A stretch of DNA of 64,000 nt, from positions 124,001 to 188,000 of the forward strand of contig JBOGLA010000016.1 of the NCBI GenBank assembly GCA_050746185.1, read 5' to 3'. The stretch comes from PALSA-188 sp050746185 (lineage in GTDB: Bacteria > Acidobacteriota > Terriglobia > Terriglobales > Acidobacteriaceae). Positions 37,593-45,996 of this stretch are shown piece after piece. Each line of letters opens with the position of its first letter. Positions within the stretch are counted from its first letter, which is position 1. The position numbers and the translations under genes were made by a program. Under the pieces are notes generated by a model that had not been told where the DNA came from, did not search any database, and saw nothing but the letters and a program-made list of their open reading frames with translations.

Positions 37593-38357
37593 GTGAAAAA
37601 AGCAGCCATCTCATTTGTGCAACGTCTAGCAGATAAGGAGCCCCTTCTCGGCTCCCTAGTGAGTACGGGTTCAACGGAGGTCAGCGAAGCATTGTCACTC
37701 TGTGGCTTTGAGTGGCTGTTTCTTGATGTCGAACACTCGGTGCTAGACATGGCTTCAGCGCAGAGAATCGTTCAAACAGTAGCCGCACGAACCTATTGTG
37801 TTATCCGACTGCCTCATAATAGTCCAGAGCATTTTAAAAAGGCATTAGACACAGGTTGTGACGGTATCGTTGTCCCCTTGGTTAATTCTGCAGTGGAAGC
37901 GAAGGCCGCCGTCGATTGTGCCAAGTACACACCGCTTGGCAGCCGCGGCGTTGGTTTGGCGCGGGCGCAAGGCTATGGACTCAATTTTAGCGAGTATCTC
38001 CGAAGTGCAAACCAAGAGATCGCCTTGATCCTTCAAATCGAGCACAAAAAGGCAGTTGAGCAAATCGAAGAGATCGTAAATGTACCAGGCATAGATGCGA
38101 TATTCATCGGTCCCTATGACCTTTCGGCGAGTATGGGACTACTCGGGCAACCCGGGGCGTCTGATGTAGTCGGTGCTATCAGACATGTGCGTCAAGTATG
38201 CGTTAACCGCGAAATTCCATTTGGATCATTCTGTATGACGCCAAATCATGCGCTGGATGAAATCGCCAACGGAGGAACACTCATTGTGCTCGGATCAGAC
38301 TTGTCATTCATGACCAATAGCGCTAAGGCAGCACTTGGGACCGTTTGTGATCGGTAA
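37593..38357 (+). CDS. HpcH/HpaI-family aldolase (2-keto-3-deoxy sugar-acid aldolase type)
   Basis: A 254-residue class II aldolase starting at GTG 37,593. The family signatures are present: GFEWLFLDVEHSVLD, RLPHNSPEHFKKALDTGCDGIVVPLVNS, KYTPLGSRGVG, and IDAIFIGPYDLSASMG. Members cleave 4-hydroxy-2-oxo acids to pyruvate and an aldehyde; the neighbouring mannonate dehydratase makes exactly such a 2-keto-3-deoxy acid. This closes the catabolic route of the operon. It is the last gene of the sugar-acid region. Confidence 0.9.
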   Translation: MKKAAISFVQRLADKEPLLGSLVSTGSTEVSEALSLCGFEWLFLDVEHSVLDMASAQRIVQTVAARTYCVIRLPHNSPEHFKKALDTGCDGIVVPLVNSAVEAKAAVDCAKYTPLGSRGVGLARAQGYGLNFSEYLRSANQEIALILQIEHKKAVEQIEEIVNVPGIDAIFIGPYDLSASMGLLGQPGASDVVGAIRHVRQVCVNREIPFGSFCMTPNHALDEIANGGTLIVLGSDLSFMTNSAKAALGTVCDR

Positions 38358-38588
38358 GGGTCAGGCGTTACTGGCAACACCTAGCTTACACCGAGCACGG
38401 CATCGAGCCTGCGCCAGACTAATATTCTTGCGGCCGCCGCAACGTCGCCGGAGTGCTAAAATCGCCGAGAAGAATCATATTCCTCTTACCGCTATCGGGG
38501 CTCTGAACGGGGCGGTGCCTGCGTACTTTGACCGCAACGCAAAAGTAGAAGATAACGATTAACAATCAGGTGGAAGTTCTATCTTTTA
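38358..38588. other. Gap between aldolase and transposase remnant
   Basis: About 230 bases without a supported gene. Short open frames here do not resemble any family known to me. The missing N-terminal part of the transposase would have lain here, but no matching reading frame is visible. No terminal inverted repeat was found by eye. Confidence 0.4.
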
Positions 38589-39659
38589 TTGGGGTCTTTG
38601 CGCTCGATAAAAACCGGCGCTGCACGCGCATGTGGTTGTCGGCTTTCCAGACGGTCACGCCTTGGGAGGACATCTGAGTCTGTGTCGCAACTCGCGTTGA
38701 ACGTGCGCACCACGCGCAAGCTGGAGCAGCGGGTGCGGGAAGATTTGGGGTTCCGTTTTTTGGCGGGCGGGGCGGGGCCCGATCACAAGACGCTGAGCGA
38801 GTTTCATCGCCGGCATGGGCTGGCGATCCGGCGGTTGTTCACGCAGGTGCTGCGCCTGTTGCGGAAGTCAGGGCTGGCGCAGGTGGGCACGGTGGCCATC
38901 GATTCGACTCGCATCCGGGCCAACGCGTCGCGCCATCGCATGTTGCGCGAAGCCGATCTGGAGCGCAAAGTGGCGGAGTGGCAAAAACATTGGGACGACG
39001 ATCCCGACCGCACTCCGGGCAGGCGCGTGGGAATGGAATCGCTCGAACGGGTGCGCGAACAACTGCAGCGGGTGCGCGACAGCGGAGAAAAACGGCTGTC
39101 GGAAACCGATCCCGAGGCCCGCTTCGTGCGCGACGGGCACGGCCGTTTTCCACTGGGATACACCGCCGAAATCGCCGTCAGCGAGGACCATTTCATCGTC
39201 GCCCAGAGAGTGACGCAAGCCAAAAACGACAATCATGCTCTGCTGCCGCTGGTCGATGCGGTCGGCGAAGCATGTGAGCAACCGCCGGGCTGCGTGCTCG
39301 CCGACGCCGCGTTTTCGAGTCAGTTCAACCTGCAAGAGATGGAAGCGCGCGGCATCGAGGCCTACATTCCAGATTGCAATTTAGCCAGTGAGATGAGAGG
39401 AAACCTTTCCGCCGATGAACTCCTCCCGGCGCGCGATCCGAGGCTGCCGGCCATGCGCCACAAACTGCGCAGCCCGGCGGGACGAAAGCAATACCTGCGC
39501 CGCCAAGGATTAGTCGAACCCGGATTCGGGACCTTGAAAGAACATCGCGGGCGGCGCCAGTTTCAACGCCGCGGCCTGGCGAAAGTTGCGGTCGAGTTCA
39601 CCTTGGCCGCGTTGTCCTACAATCTGGTCCGACTGTATCGCCTCCGCAACCCCCGCTAG
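38589..39659 (+). pseudogene. IS1182-type transposase, N-terminally truncated
   Basis: The frame gives 356 residues, but homology begins only at about residue 37 (TTRKLEQRVREDLGFRFLAGG). Full IS1182 transposases have some 70-100 more residues before this. The DDE residues are visible: Asp in VAIDSTRI, Asp in VLADAAFS and Glu in VEPGFGTLKEHRGRRQF. The codons are strikingly GC-rich compared with genes on both sides, as expected for a late insertion. Because the start is lost and no terminal repeats are evident, the element is probably inactive. Confidence 0.7.
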
Positions 39660-40527
39660 CTCGACCCCCGACCACTCCGCAGCCCGCATCCATCCAACCC
39701 GCCCCTCTACCACCCATTCTCAATCCCTAACCAAACTCAAAACACCAGTCGCGACACAGACTCATCTGCTCGAAGCGCACGTGTGGGCCAACTTTCGAGG
39801 TGTTTCTGGTAGCCTCGCCGACCTCACTCACAAACAATTTGATCCGGGTTCGCACCATAGGAGAGCCGAACGAGAAACCTGGAGCACCCGAATTCCTCAC
39901 TCGCTGAGCGAGTTCCCCGTTAATGGCATGTATCAGGGATTCACATCCCCGATACATCTCTGTTAGTTCCCTGTTCGATTTTTCGCTGACCTCTCCTAAA
40001 TGGTTCATGCGACTAGCTATAAGTCTTAATTGCCTCGCCGCGTTTGAAATAGATCCCTGTATTTTCCCCTGTTATCAGGGAATTGCCCGGAGGAGAGTTA
40101 GCTCAGGACTGCCTGCTCCGCCACACAGTCTGGGTTGCAGAGAAACCTAGCTGCGTTCTGCCAAGAATCGTTGGAAATAGCCGCAATTCCACGAGTCTCA
40201 CGCTCAAACCGGACCGGAGAAAGTGTCCCACTAGATCTCACAGGCAGGCTTTCGTGCCTTTTCTCTTTAGGGCGTAGAGGCAGTCCGGTTTCAATGAGTA
40301 CACTTGGCGAATGCAATGGACATTCGGCGAAAACGATTTGACCCGTCTCGTTGGCCTCGGGACGGTCCCGGTTTGGTTGCCTTCCTCCGAGCCAAAAAAT
40401 GGACGGTCCGGGTTGGCAAGTTTTACGCGAAGGTCTGGCGATAGCGAGGGCAAGATCACCCTGAGTATCCGTAGCGAAATTCGAGCTTGCACAATTTCAA
40501 CTTCTGACCATTCAGTGTCCTCCTCAC
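39660..40527. other. Gene-poor junction region
   Basis: Nearly 870 bases with no supported gene. A 93-residue minus-strand frame at 39,727-40,008 has no family resemblance. The plus-strand stretch near 40,370-40,440 has a short protein-like run (FLRAKKWTVRVGKFYAKVW) that soon meets a stop; it may be a decayed gene. The region looks like debris between the transposase remnant and the island edge. Confidence 0.4.
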
Positions 40528-40579
40528 GCACTTGGTTCAGGACGAGGGGTCGGAGGTTCAAATCCCCTCGCCCCGACCA
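40528..40579 (+). tRNA. tRNA-Pro-like 3' half (fragment, likely attachment site)
   Basis: The segment starts with GCACTTGG, continues through an anticodon-loop-like TTCAGGA, a variable loop GGGTC, a T-arm core GTTCAAATC and ends CGCCCCG-A-CCA. Bacterial proline tRNAs share this layout (GCGCACTTGG ... GGGGTCG ... CCCCGACCA). The 5' half (acceptor CGGGGCG and D-arm) is absent upstream, and the anticodon stem has a mismatch and the anticodon itself is changed, so this is a relic and not a functional gene. Identification as proline is from remembered consensus. Confidence 0.5.
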
Positions 40580-40819
40580 ATAATTTCAAGCACTTAAACA
40601 GCACTGCTGGTTTTCCGTCTACAACGCTGTAGTCGATTTTGTAGACGGTGAGATCCACGGTTCACAAAGGTGGGTCACCAACAAGGGTTTTCGACAAGAA
40701 GGCACGGCTGACGGCCGATCAGCCGGCAATGCTTTAGGACGCAAATAAAATCAGGCATTCCTCAACATGAGGTGTGCCAAGTGTGTGCAACATCCCCAAC
40801 TCCCGAGTCTTTCGGCAAA
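40580..40819. other. Island left flank, no gene seen
   Basis: About 240 bases between the tRNA-like fragment and the first gene remnant. Nothing recognisable apart from a GTAGAC-type repeat (GTCTAC at about 40,617 and GTAGAC at about 40,640), which could form a small hairpin. Confidence 0.3.
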
Positions 40820-41437
40820 TTATGTTACGGGCGTCGTTGCACGCCGCCTTTTCCAAAGCTCCGCTTCCAGCTTGATGGCGACGGCCTCGGCGTCGAACAC
40901 GGATGTCGCTTCCTGAGCTTGGTCTGCGAGGTCCAGTCTTCCTAATTTTCTGGCAGTCTCTGACAGAGCGGCTTTGTGCAACTCCGTAACTGGCTTCTCG
41001 CTTGCATGCATGAGCCATTTGCCGACAGCCAACGTTCTCTGTTCTACGCTAATTTCCATGTTCGCCGGCTCTGGAATCGGTGGATGATCTTGTCTGGGAG
41101 CGTCTAGATTCAGGGCATTGCTGAGATCGTTCGCTTGTGCGGTACGTCTTCCCAAACCGTCTTTCCCCAAGTCAAAGCAGTTCATGACGGTCTTTAGGAC
41201 CGAAGTGTGGTCGAAGACATCGTTCGCTGTTGTTCCTGCTCGTGTGAAAGGCGATATTACGATCGCCGGGATTCTCGCTCCTAAATGATCAAACGTGAAG
41301 CCGCTCCCGCCCCCTTTTTTTGAGCGAAGCCTCGTATCATACTGCTCTAAGGCATCGCGATCTAACTGATCGGACGAATTACATTCCACCAGTGCCTGCT
41401 CTTGCGGCGCTAACTTCGGGGCCGCCTCCCTCTGCAA
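40820..41437 (-). pseudogene. Phosphoesterase (phospholipase C/acid phosphatase family), C-terminal fragment
   Basis: Residues about 43-110 of this 205-residue frame match the end of the phosphoesterase family that includes phospholipase C: GFTFDHLGARIPAIVISPFTRAGTT followed by FDHTSVLKTVMNCF. The full enzymes are well over 400 residues with a catalytic N-terminal part that is absent here. The first 40 residues do not look like the family. It lies directly downstream of the CBASS operon at the island edge and is most simply a truncated leftover. Confidence 0.65.
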
Positions 41438-41485
41438 CGAAGCCCTGAAGCGGACACGGGAGCTGTTTCAAATGACGCTCCCCCT

Positions 41486-42442
41486 TCACCGGGTTATTTC
41501 ATCTACCATTTTCTGGGCGCCAACGTTCATCTGCTCCTCGTGCTTCGAACGGAGGAGTTTGTAAATCCAATCGAACACAGGCGCACTCTCCTGTCTTCGG
41601 ATCAGAATTGCGTCCTGGAGCTCGCGGGAGCGTTTTGACACCTCAGATTCATCCACTTCGTTCCTAACAACTTGCTCCCATAGGGATTCTCCGTACGCCT
41701 TCAAGCGATCAGACCTAAGGGCTGTGTCTTTCTGCCGCTGGTATTCGCGTCCGGCCCAGAGTACGGCTGGTAACAGCGGCGCCACCACGGCGAGTACGAA
41801 TTTCTGAAGAGACATCCCATTTATCAAGCCGAGGATTATCACGCAAGCAATGACCACGGACAACATACCGCCTATCCAGCCACAGTATCGCCGCCGAAGC
41901 TTTGAGTCCCACCAAGAATTTGTACGTTGACAAACCAATCGCGCTTGGTACAGCGGCAGGGTGCCTACCGCCTTCGGATACCAATCTTCCAAAGGAGCCG
42001 ATTTTGATGGCTTGCACGTCTTGTACGCCTCATGAATGTCTTCAGCGCTGACGCGTTCCCCCGCCAACGGAGTGTTCCACGGCAGCTCCAGAACGCTGCA
42101 ATCGAACTCCTCCTGAACGTTTGCGCCGAGTTCCCGGAAGCCGCTCTGCTTCGGTTCGAGCCAAAGCGCGTCCAAAAGGGCAACTGCAACGCCGATAGTA
42201 GCAGCCCACACATCTGCGTCGGGTTTTAGTACGACAGCAACCGCTCCCGCAATTGGCGAAAGAACATCTACTGCTGCCTGAACAGCAGTCAGTCTCTTTG
42301 CCCGCGAGTAGAAATGCCTCTGTGCCGCTAGCTTCTTAATGTTGTCCGGCAGGTTTTGATGAGATACGATACTGTTATCCATAAATTGAAAGTCAAGCTC
42401 GTTGATTTCAAAGAGAAAGGCGCAACAAGATCCGGCAAGCAT
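41486..42442 (-). CDS. S-4TM family pore-forming CBASS effector
   Basis: A 318-residue protein if started at ATG 42,442, which overlaps the CD-NTase stop as TAATG; an upstream in-frame extension to 42,481 lies inside the CD-NTase gene, and a downstream ATG (MDNSIV) at 42,382 is also possible. Two helix pairs are evident: residues about 52-95 and about 180-230, with a soluble middle part and a charged C-terminal helix. The QRHFYSRAKRLTAVQ motif before the first helix is typical of S-4TM putative effectors of Burroughs and colleagues. It would be opened by a cyclic nucleotide made by the adjacent CD-NTase and damage the membrane of an infected cell. Confidence 0.78.
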   Translation of the reverse strand: MLAGSCCAFLFEINELDFQFMDNSIVSHQNLPDNIKKLAAQRHFYSRAKRLTAVQAAVDVLSPIAGAVAVVLKPDADVWAATIGVAVALLDALWLEPKQSGFRELGANVQEEFDCSVLELPWNTPLAGERVSAEDIHEAYKTCKPSKSAPLEDWYPKAVGTLPLYQARLVCQRTNSWWDSKLRRRYCGWIGGMLSVVIACVIILGLINGMSLQKFVLAVVAPLLPAVLWAGREYQRQKDTALRSDRLKAYGESLWEQVVRNEVDESEVSKRSRELQDAILIRRQESAPVFDWIYKLLRSKHEEQMNVGAQKMVDEITR

Positions 42443-43299
42443 TATGGCAATGGCATTCGCCATCCAAATAGTTTGCGCCACTTGTCGACAGCGGCCCGCT
42501 CTTTCCCGTCATTTTCCAGCAGCAACGCTTCTTCGGTGATGGCAAGCCACCCGCGCATCGTCTTTGCAAGCGTCTCTCGTTGCGCCTTCGAAAGTCCCGC
42601 GTTAACGTTTTGTCCAAGGCCCGCTGGGTCTGGCCAGTCATCGCCAAACCGATCGGCTGCGGACGCGAGAAAAAAACGAATCTCATCTCGGTAACGTCCG
42701 AAAGGCTCAAGAACAATGTCAAGGCCCATGACTTCAAGTAGAAAAGAAGGCTTGATGGCGTCGTTAGCTTCGCGATTGATACCCTTCACCATCTTTACGA
42801 ACGGAACAAATTTCGTATCACACTTCTTGTTCTTCGAGGTGACCAAGCTTGCGTGTATTGTGGGATCGGTTGCCATCCAAGTCGCTCCGTTGGGCATGAG
42901 ATAGCCGCCACCCTTGCGTGGAAACACGGGAGCAACCTCGTATGAGGTGACATCTTCACCAGGATAGTTAATTACCACAACATTCTCGTCTGTTTGTAGA
43001 TCGTCCCAGCGGGTGGACAGTACGTCGCGCAAAGCCAAAATCGCGGCTGTACCTGTGCCATTCGCGAGGTGGGACTGGGGCCCCTTCGGATCGATCACAA
43101 CGAAGATGTCCACATCTTTCAGCTTCTTAGTTTTTGTCTGTCTATCATAGCTGCCGGTAAGAAAATGGTCGGCGAGCGTCCAAGACGCCTCGACATGCTC
43201 GCGAACGAGATTGTGTCGCGTCATAGCAAGGCCCTTTTCGGCGTCTGTGATTTCCAGGTTGGATTTCAATTTGTCGAATGCGTCGTCAATATAGCTCAT
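42442..43299 (-). CDS. CBASS CD-NTase (cyclic oligonucleotide synthase)
   Basis: A 285-residue nucleotidyltransferase of the cGAS/DncV-like group. The active-site motif is G49-S50-Y51 followed eleven residues later by D62-V-D64 (GSYDRQTKTKKLKDVDIFVV), and a third acidic residue is expected at E121 (SYEVAPVF). The C-terminal helical half resembles the OAS-type core. On infection it would make a cyclic di- or trinucleotide that activates the effector next to it. It sits 14 bases after the HORMA gene and is coupled to the effector gene, in a five-gene operon. Confidence 0.88.
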   Translation of the reverse strand: MSYIDDAFDKLKSNLEITDAEKGLAMTRHNLVREHVEASWTLADHFLTGSYDRQTKTKKLKDVDIFVVIDPKGPQSHLANGTGTAAILALRDVLSTRWDDLQTDENVVVINYPGEDVTSYEVAPVFPRKGGGYLMPNGATWMATDPTIHASLVTSKNKKCDTKFVPFVKMVKGINREANDAIKPSFLLEVMGLDIVLEPFGRYRDEIRFFLASAADRFGDDWPDPAGLGQNVNAGLSKAQRETLAKTMRGWLAITEEALLLENDGKERAAVDKWRKLFGWRMPLP

Positions 43300-43313
43300 T
43301 TAGTAATTCAACC

Positions 43314-43817
43314 TCATTTCGTAAAGTAACGAAGGCCGGCACTCCCGTGAGGTCCGGCGGCAAGCGTCCCAAAACTGTACGAGCGCATTCCTGCTACCGA
43401 GGCCCTGGTTGCGGTGCTCCATCCCTGCTGGACGGAATATGATCCGTTGTAGCTGCAAAAGAGGCGATACGCGGTCCCGCGAGGGACGCTTTGCAATTTG
43501 GCGAGGTAACGAGCCAGCGCTGCCCGGTCGGCAGTGAACTTCCGGTCGCCCTCTCCGCCGACTTCGTATGAGACAGGGAATTCAAATATAGGCGCTACAT
43601 TTCCACCCGGTTGATGGCATTCTAGCGCTACACACGCCAGGCAGCCTTCTTCGATCCAAGCGGAGATGGCATGCTGATCCCTGTCCCAATCGGCGAAGAC
43701 GCGAGTAGAGTCGATACCCAGAGTACCGAGTATGTCAGCAATGGACCCGAGAATAACATCGGCCAGATGCGTGGCCGTGTGAGTTCGAGAGAATGTTGAA
43801 ACTGATGTCGACGTCAT
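43314..43817 (-). CDS. Bacterial HORMA-domain protein (Cap7-like)
   Basis: A 167-residue protein. The order THTATHLADVILGSIADILGTLGID, then ISAWIEEGCLACVALE, FEFPVSYEVGG, and QGWSTATRASVAGM matches the bacterial HORMA domain of type III CBASS: the helix with Thr-His-Thr-Ala-Thr, the W-I-E-x-G-x-L central helix, and the C-terminal G-W-S safety-belt region. It should bind a peptide, then bind and switch on the CD-NTase; the TRIP13-like ATPase encoded upstream resets it. Its ATG overlaps the previous stop (ATGA). Confidence 0.78.
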   Translation of the reverse strand: MTSTSVSTFSRTHTATHLADVILGSIADILGTLGIDSTRVFADWDRDQHAISAWIEEGCLACVALECHQPGGNVAPIFEFPVSYEVGGEGDRKFTADRAALARYLAKLQSVPRGTAYRLFCSYNGSYSVQQGWSTATRASVAGMRSYSFGTLAAGPHGSAGLRYFTK

Positions 43818-44305
43818 AGGTTCTTCCCTAGGCTACGAAGTGCATCCAGATCGATCACGGAGCTGCTGCCGGCTTTGGATTTCTCGGCAGGCGTCGATGT
43901 CGGCGGCGTATCGGTCGAGAGATGTACAGAATCTTTCACGGCTATTGCCACCGCTTTGTCTAGCGGACCCGCGGGAGGCAAGTACAGAGTCCACCCCTCC
44001 GTAGCATTCGCGCCTCCGGGTACTGGATTGAGGTTCTCCTCGATATCGAGGGCTGCATCAGCGGTGAGCACGCGGACGGTAAGGTGCAAGCCCGTATCGA
44101 CCAAGACGAGTCCCTTGGATTCAAGGTGTCCACCCGCAATGAGAGCCGCGCCGAGTCCCTTAAGAGGCTCGAGTGCGTTGGTTACGCTCCCTACCGGAAC
44201 TGATGGACTTCGCTCTAGCGTGTCGGCAAGGAGAGAACACACAACGCGCCATGCTTCAAAAGCGCTCCGAACCGGAGCTGCTGCAATCACTCTACTTCTT
44301 TCCAT
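43814..44305 (-). CDS. Small CBASS-associated protein with C-terminal tail (possible HORMA partner)
   Basis: A 163-residue protein I do not recognise as a named family. Residues 1-120 look alpha/beta (LVLVDTGLHLTVRVLTADAALDIEENL). From about residue 130 there is a flexible Ser/Thr/Pro-rich linker and a short final peptide SSVIDLDALRSLGKNL. In type III CBASS, HORMA proteins close on a short closure motif found in a partner. The tail could be that motif, or the protein could be a divergent second HORMA (Cap8). It sits between the AAA ATPase and HORMA genes with overlaps on both sides. Confidence 0.55.
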   Translation of the reverse strand: MERSRVIAAAPVRSAFEAWRVVCSLLADTLERSPSVPVGSVTNALEPLKGLGAALIAGGHLESKGLVLVDTGLHLTVRVLTADAALDIEENLNPVPGGANATEGWTLYLPPAGPLDKAVAIAVKDSVHLSTDTPPTSTPAEKSKAGSSSVIDLDALRSLGKNL

Positions 44306-45206
44306 TGCCGCCTCCGCACTTCGCTTGAGTAATACTTTGGGTTTCGCGTACGAGGGCCGCCGCCGACATCAGGTCCCTGATGGTCAGGTCACCGGGCTGG
44401 ACGACTGTCTCCAATCTCCCCAACATTGCCTCACTCACCGTCTTCCGAACGCGACGGCCATCGGTACCCGCGAGCAATTTCGCGACCCGCTCTAGTTCTG
44501 AGCTACGGGCCAATTGATCGAGCCGGGGGAAGGCAGTTCCCATCGCTTCGAGGGTCGCCCTCAGGATTGCCAACACCCCCGCAACATCCGGTGCCGGTAC
44601 GTGGATAGCCACATCAGCACGCGATAGAAAAGCTTCATCGATGGCTCCGGTGAAATTGCTGGTCGCCACGAAAAGCAGGTGCGGCAAAGATGAGGCATTT
44701 GAATCAACTGCAGTGAGGACCGCGTCTGTGGATCGATGAACGTCTGCTGGGTTTGCGGCAAGCGATGCTTGGCTTCGGGCGACTACCATCGATTCAACTT
44801 CGTCGAGAAGAACCACGGTGGGCATTCCGTCGTCCACTATCGCGGGTATGTGCTCAGTTAGCAGTTCTGTGACTCTTCGTTGGCTCTGCCCATGCTCTGC
44901 GCTCATAAGGCCGTGAGGATTGATTTCGATAAATCGCGCCTTTCGACGGGCCGTAAGAGGTGCCAAATGGTAAGCTAAACCACGGGCGAGGGTCGTTTTA
45001 CCTGTTCCCGGTGGGCCATAAAGAAAAGCGAGCCCGTGAAGGGCAGTCGTTTCAAAAGGCAACTCTGCACGGAGTCGCAAGCTGAGTACCGCCGAATGTA
45101 GCAAACGATCTTTGATAGAGCGTTCCACGATAATCGAATCCCAGAGTTTCGAGTATTTGGAGTTCGGCATCTGGCAATTGGTCTTGATCAACTCAGCCAC
45201 GTCCAT
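44292..45206 (-). CDS. TRIP13/Pch2-like AAA+ ATPase (Cap6-like)
   Basis: A 304-residue AAA+ protein. Walker A is YGPPGTGKTTLARG (lysine at residue 70), Walker B is VVLLDEVESM, sensor 1 is FVATSNFTGAIDEAFLSRAD. The N-terminal part is short, as in bacterial TRIP13. Its role in type III CBASS is to unfold the HORMA protein and keep the system off without infection. It is the first gene of the operon. Its Shine-Dalgarno sequence lies inside a perfect palindrome (45,209-45,225), so expression may be controlled by the divergent XRE protein. Confidence 0.85.
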   Translation of the reverse strand: MDVAELIKTNCQMPNSKYSKLWDSIIVERSIKDRLLHSAVLSLRLRAELPFETTALHGLAFLYGPPGTGKTTLARGLAYHLAPLTARRKARFIEINPHGLMSAEHGQSQRRVTELLTEHIPAIVDDGMPTVVLLDEVESMVVARSQASLAANPADVHRSTDAVLTAVDSNASSLPHLLFVATSNFTGAIDEAFLSRADVAIHVPAPDVAGVLAILRATLEAMGTAFPRLDQLARSSELERVAKLLAGTDGRRVRKTVSEAMLGRLETVVQPGDLTIRDLMSAAALVRETQSITQAKCGGGNGKK

Positions 45207-45208
45207 GT

Positions 45209-45225
45209 TGCAAAGCTCCTTTGCA
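45209..45225. promoter_or_regulatory. Palindrome over the CBASS ribosome-binding site
   Basis: TGCAAAG-CTC-CTTTGCA is a perfect 7-base inverted repeat with three bases between. On the minus strand it includes AAAGGAG, the ribosome-binding site of the TRIP13-like gene that starts at 45,206. Such a site could bind the XRE repressor encoded divergently at 45,294, or form an mRNA hairpin that hides the ribosome-binding site. Confidence 0.55.
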
Positions 45226-45302
45226 GTGATGATATATTACTTCGCGACGAGCTACATTGCAACTCAAATTTTGCGATCCGCTAGGTTTGGTACGTGACGG
45301 TG

Positions 45303-45722
45303 ATGAACAAAACAAAAAAAGCAAAAGCTCATCGGCCTAAAAAGATGGCTGGCCAGGATGCGACCCAGCGGAATGATGTGCCAGCAGTGGGTCATGTGCT
45401 CCGGCGAGCAAGAGAGCACCGAGAGCTCGGGCTAAGAGAAGTTGAACGGCTCATCGGACGATCCAGCGCGTATCTATCCCAGGTCGAGCGAGGGCTGATT
45501 CGGCAGCCGGATCCTTCTGTCTTGTCGGAGCTGGCTGAACTTTATAAGCTAGACTTCCTGACACTCGCGAAATGGGCAGGCTGGACAGATCGACTTGAGG
45601 AATCTCCTGAGGGGCGTAGTTCAGCAAATCTCCTCGTGCGTCGCGTCTTAGAGCTTAACGAAACACAGCGGGCGGAAGTTTTCAATTTCATCGAAAAGTT
45701 ACTTCGGGAGCAGCGAACATAG
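45303..45722 (+). CDS. XRE-family HTH regulator
   Basis: About 139 residues from ATG 45,303; a GTG at 45,294 would add three. The first 25 residues are Lys-rich. Residues about 30-85 form a classic Cro/CI helix-turn-helix: GHVLRRAREHRELGLREVERLIGRSSAYLSQVERGL with QPDPSVLSELAELYKLD after it. The C-terminal helix (LNETQRAEVFNFIEKLLRE) may dimerise. It is divergent from the CBASS operon with 88 bases between, and is probably its repressor. Confidence 0.85.
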   Translation: MNKTKKAKAHRPKKMAGQDATQRNDVPAVGHVLRRAREHRELGLREVERLIGRSSAYLSQVERGLIRQPDPSVLSELAELYKLDFLTLAKWAGWTDRLEESPEGRSSANLLVRRVLELNETQRAEVFNFIEKLLREQRT

Positions 45723-45996
45723 CTGATATCCGTTTGCTCGCTTTTCGCTTCGCTGGGTCAATTATAATTGCGACTGCAGTCCGATCGTTTTGGAGAAAAT
45801 CAACCGTCTCAAAGAGAGCTGCTCGGACGGACAGCAACCGACTGAGTGTCGGACAGCACTCCCACACTTTTCGTCAAAGTGGATTACAGAATTGTTGTGC
45901 CAGGTGTAAGCTCGAAGCAACCAATACATTCCGACTTGCGCGAATTGCCTGTATCTCGGAATTAGTACAAGGTAGCGGGGGTAAACAAACCACGGC
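45723..45996. other. Spacer between defence systems
   Basis: About 270 bases with no supported gene between the XRE gene and the ubiquitin-like system's flank. Nothing recognised. Confidence 0.4.

Noticed and set aside
39727..40008. 93-residue minus-strand frame
   Set aside because: No family pattern, no ribosome-binding site, lies in gene-poor debris between a transposase relic and the island edge.
40238..40583. Frames on both strands across the tRNA-like fragment
   Set aside because: Their ends are produced by the tRNA 3' sequence (for example the run RRFKSPRPDQ), a well-known source of false genes.
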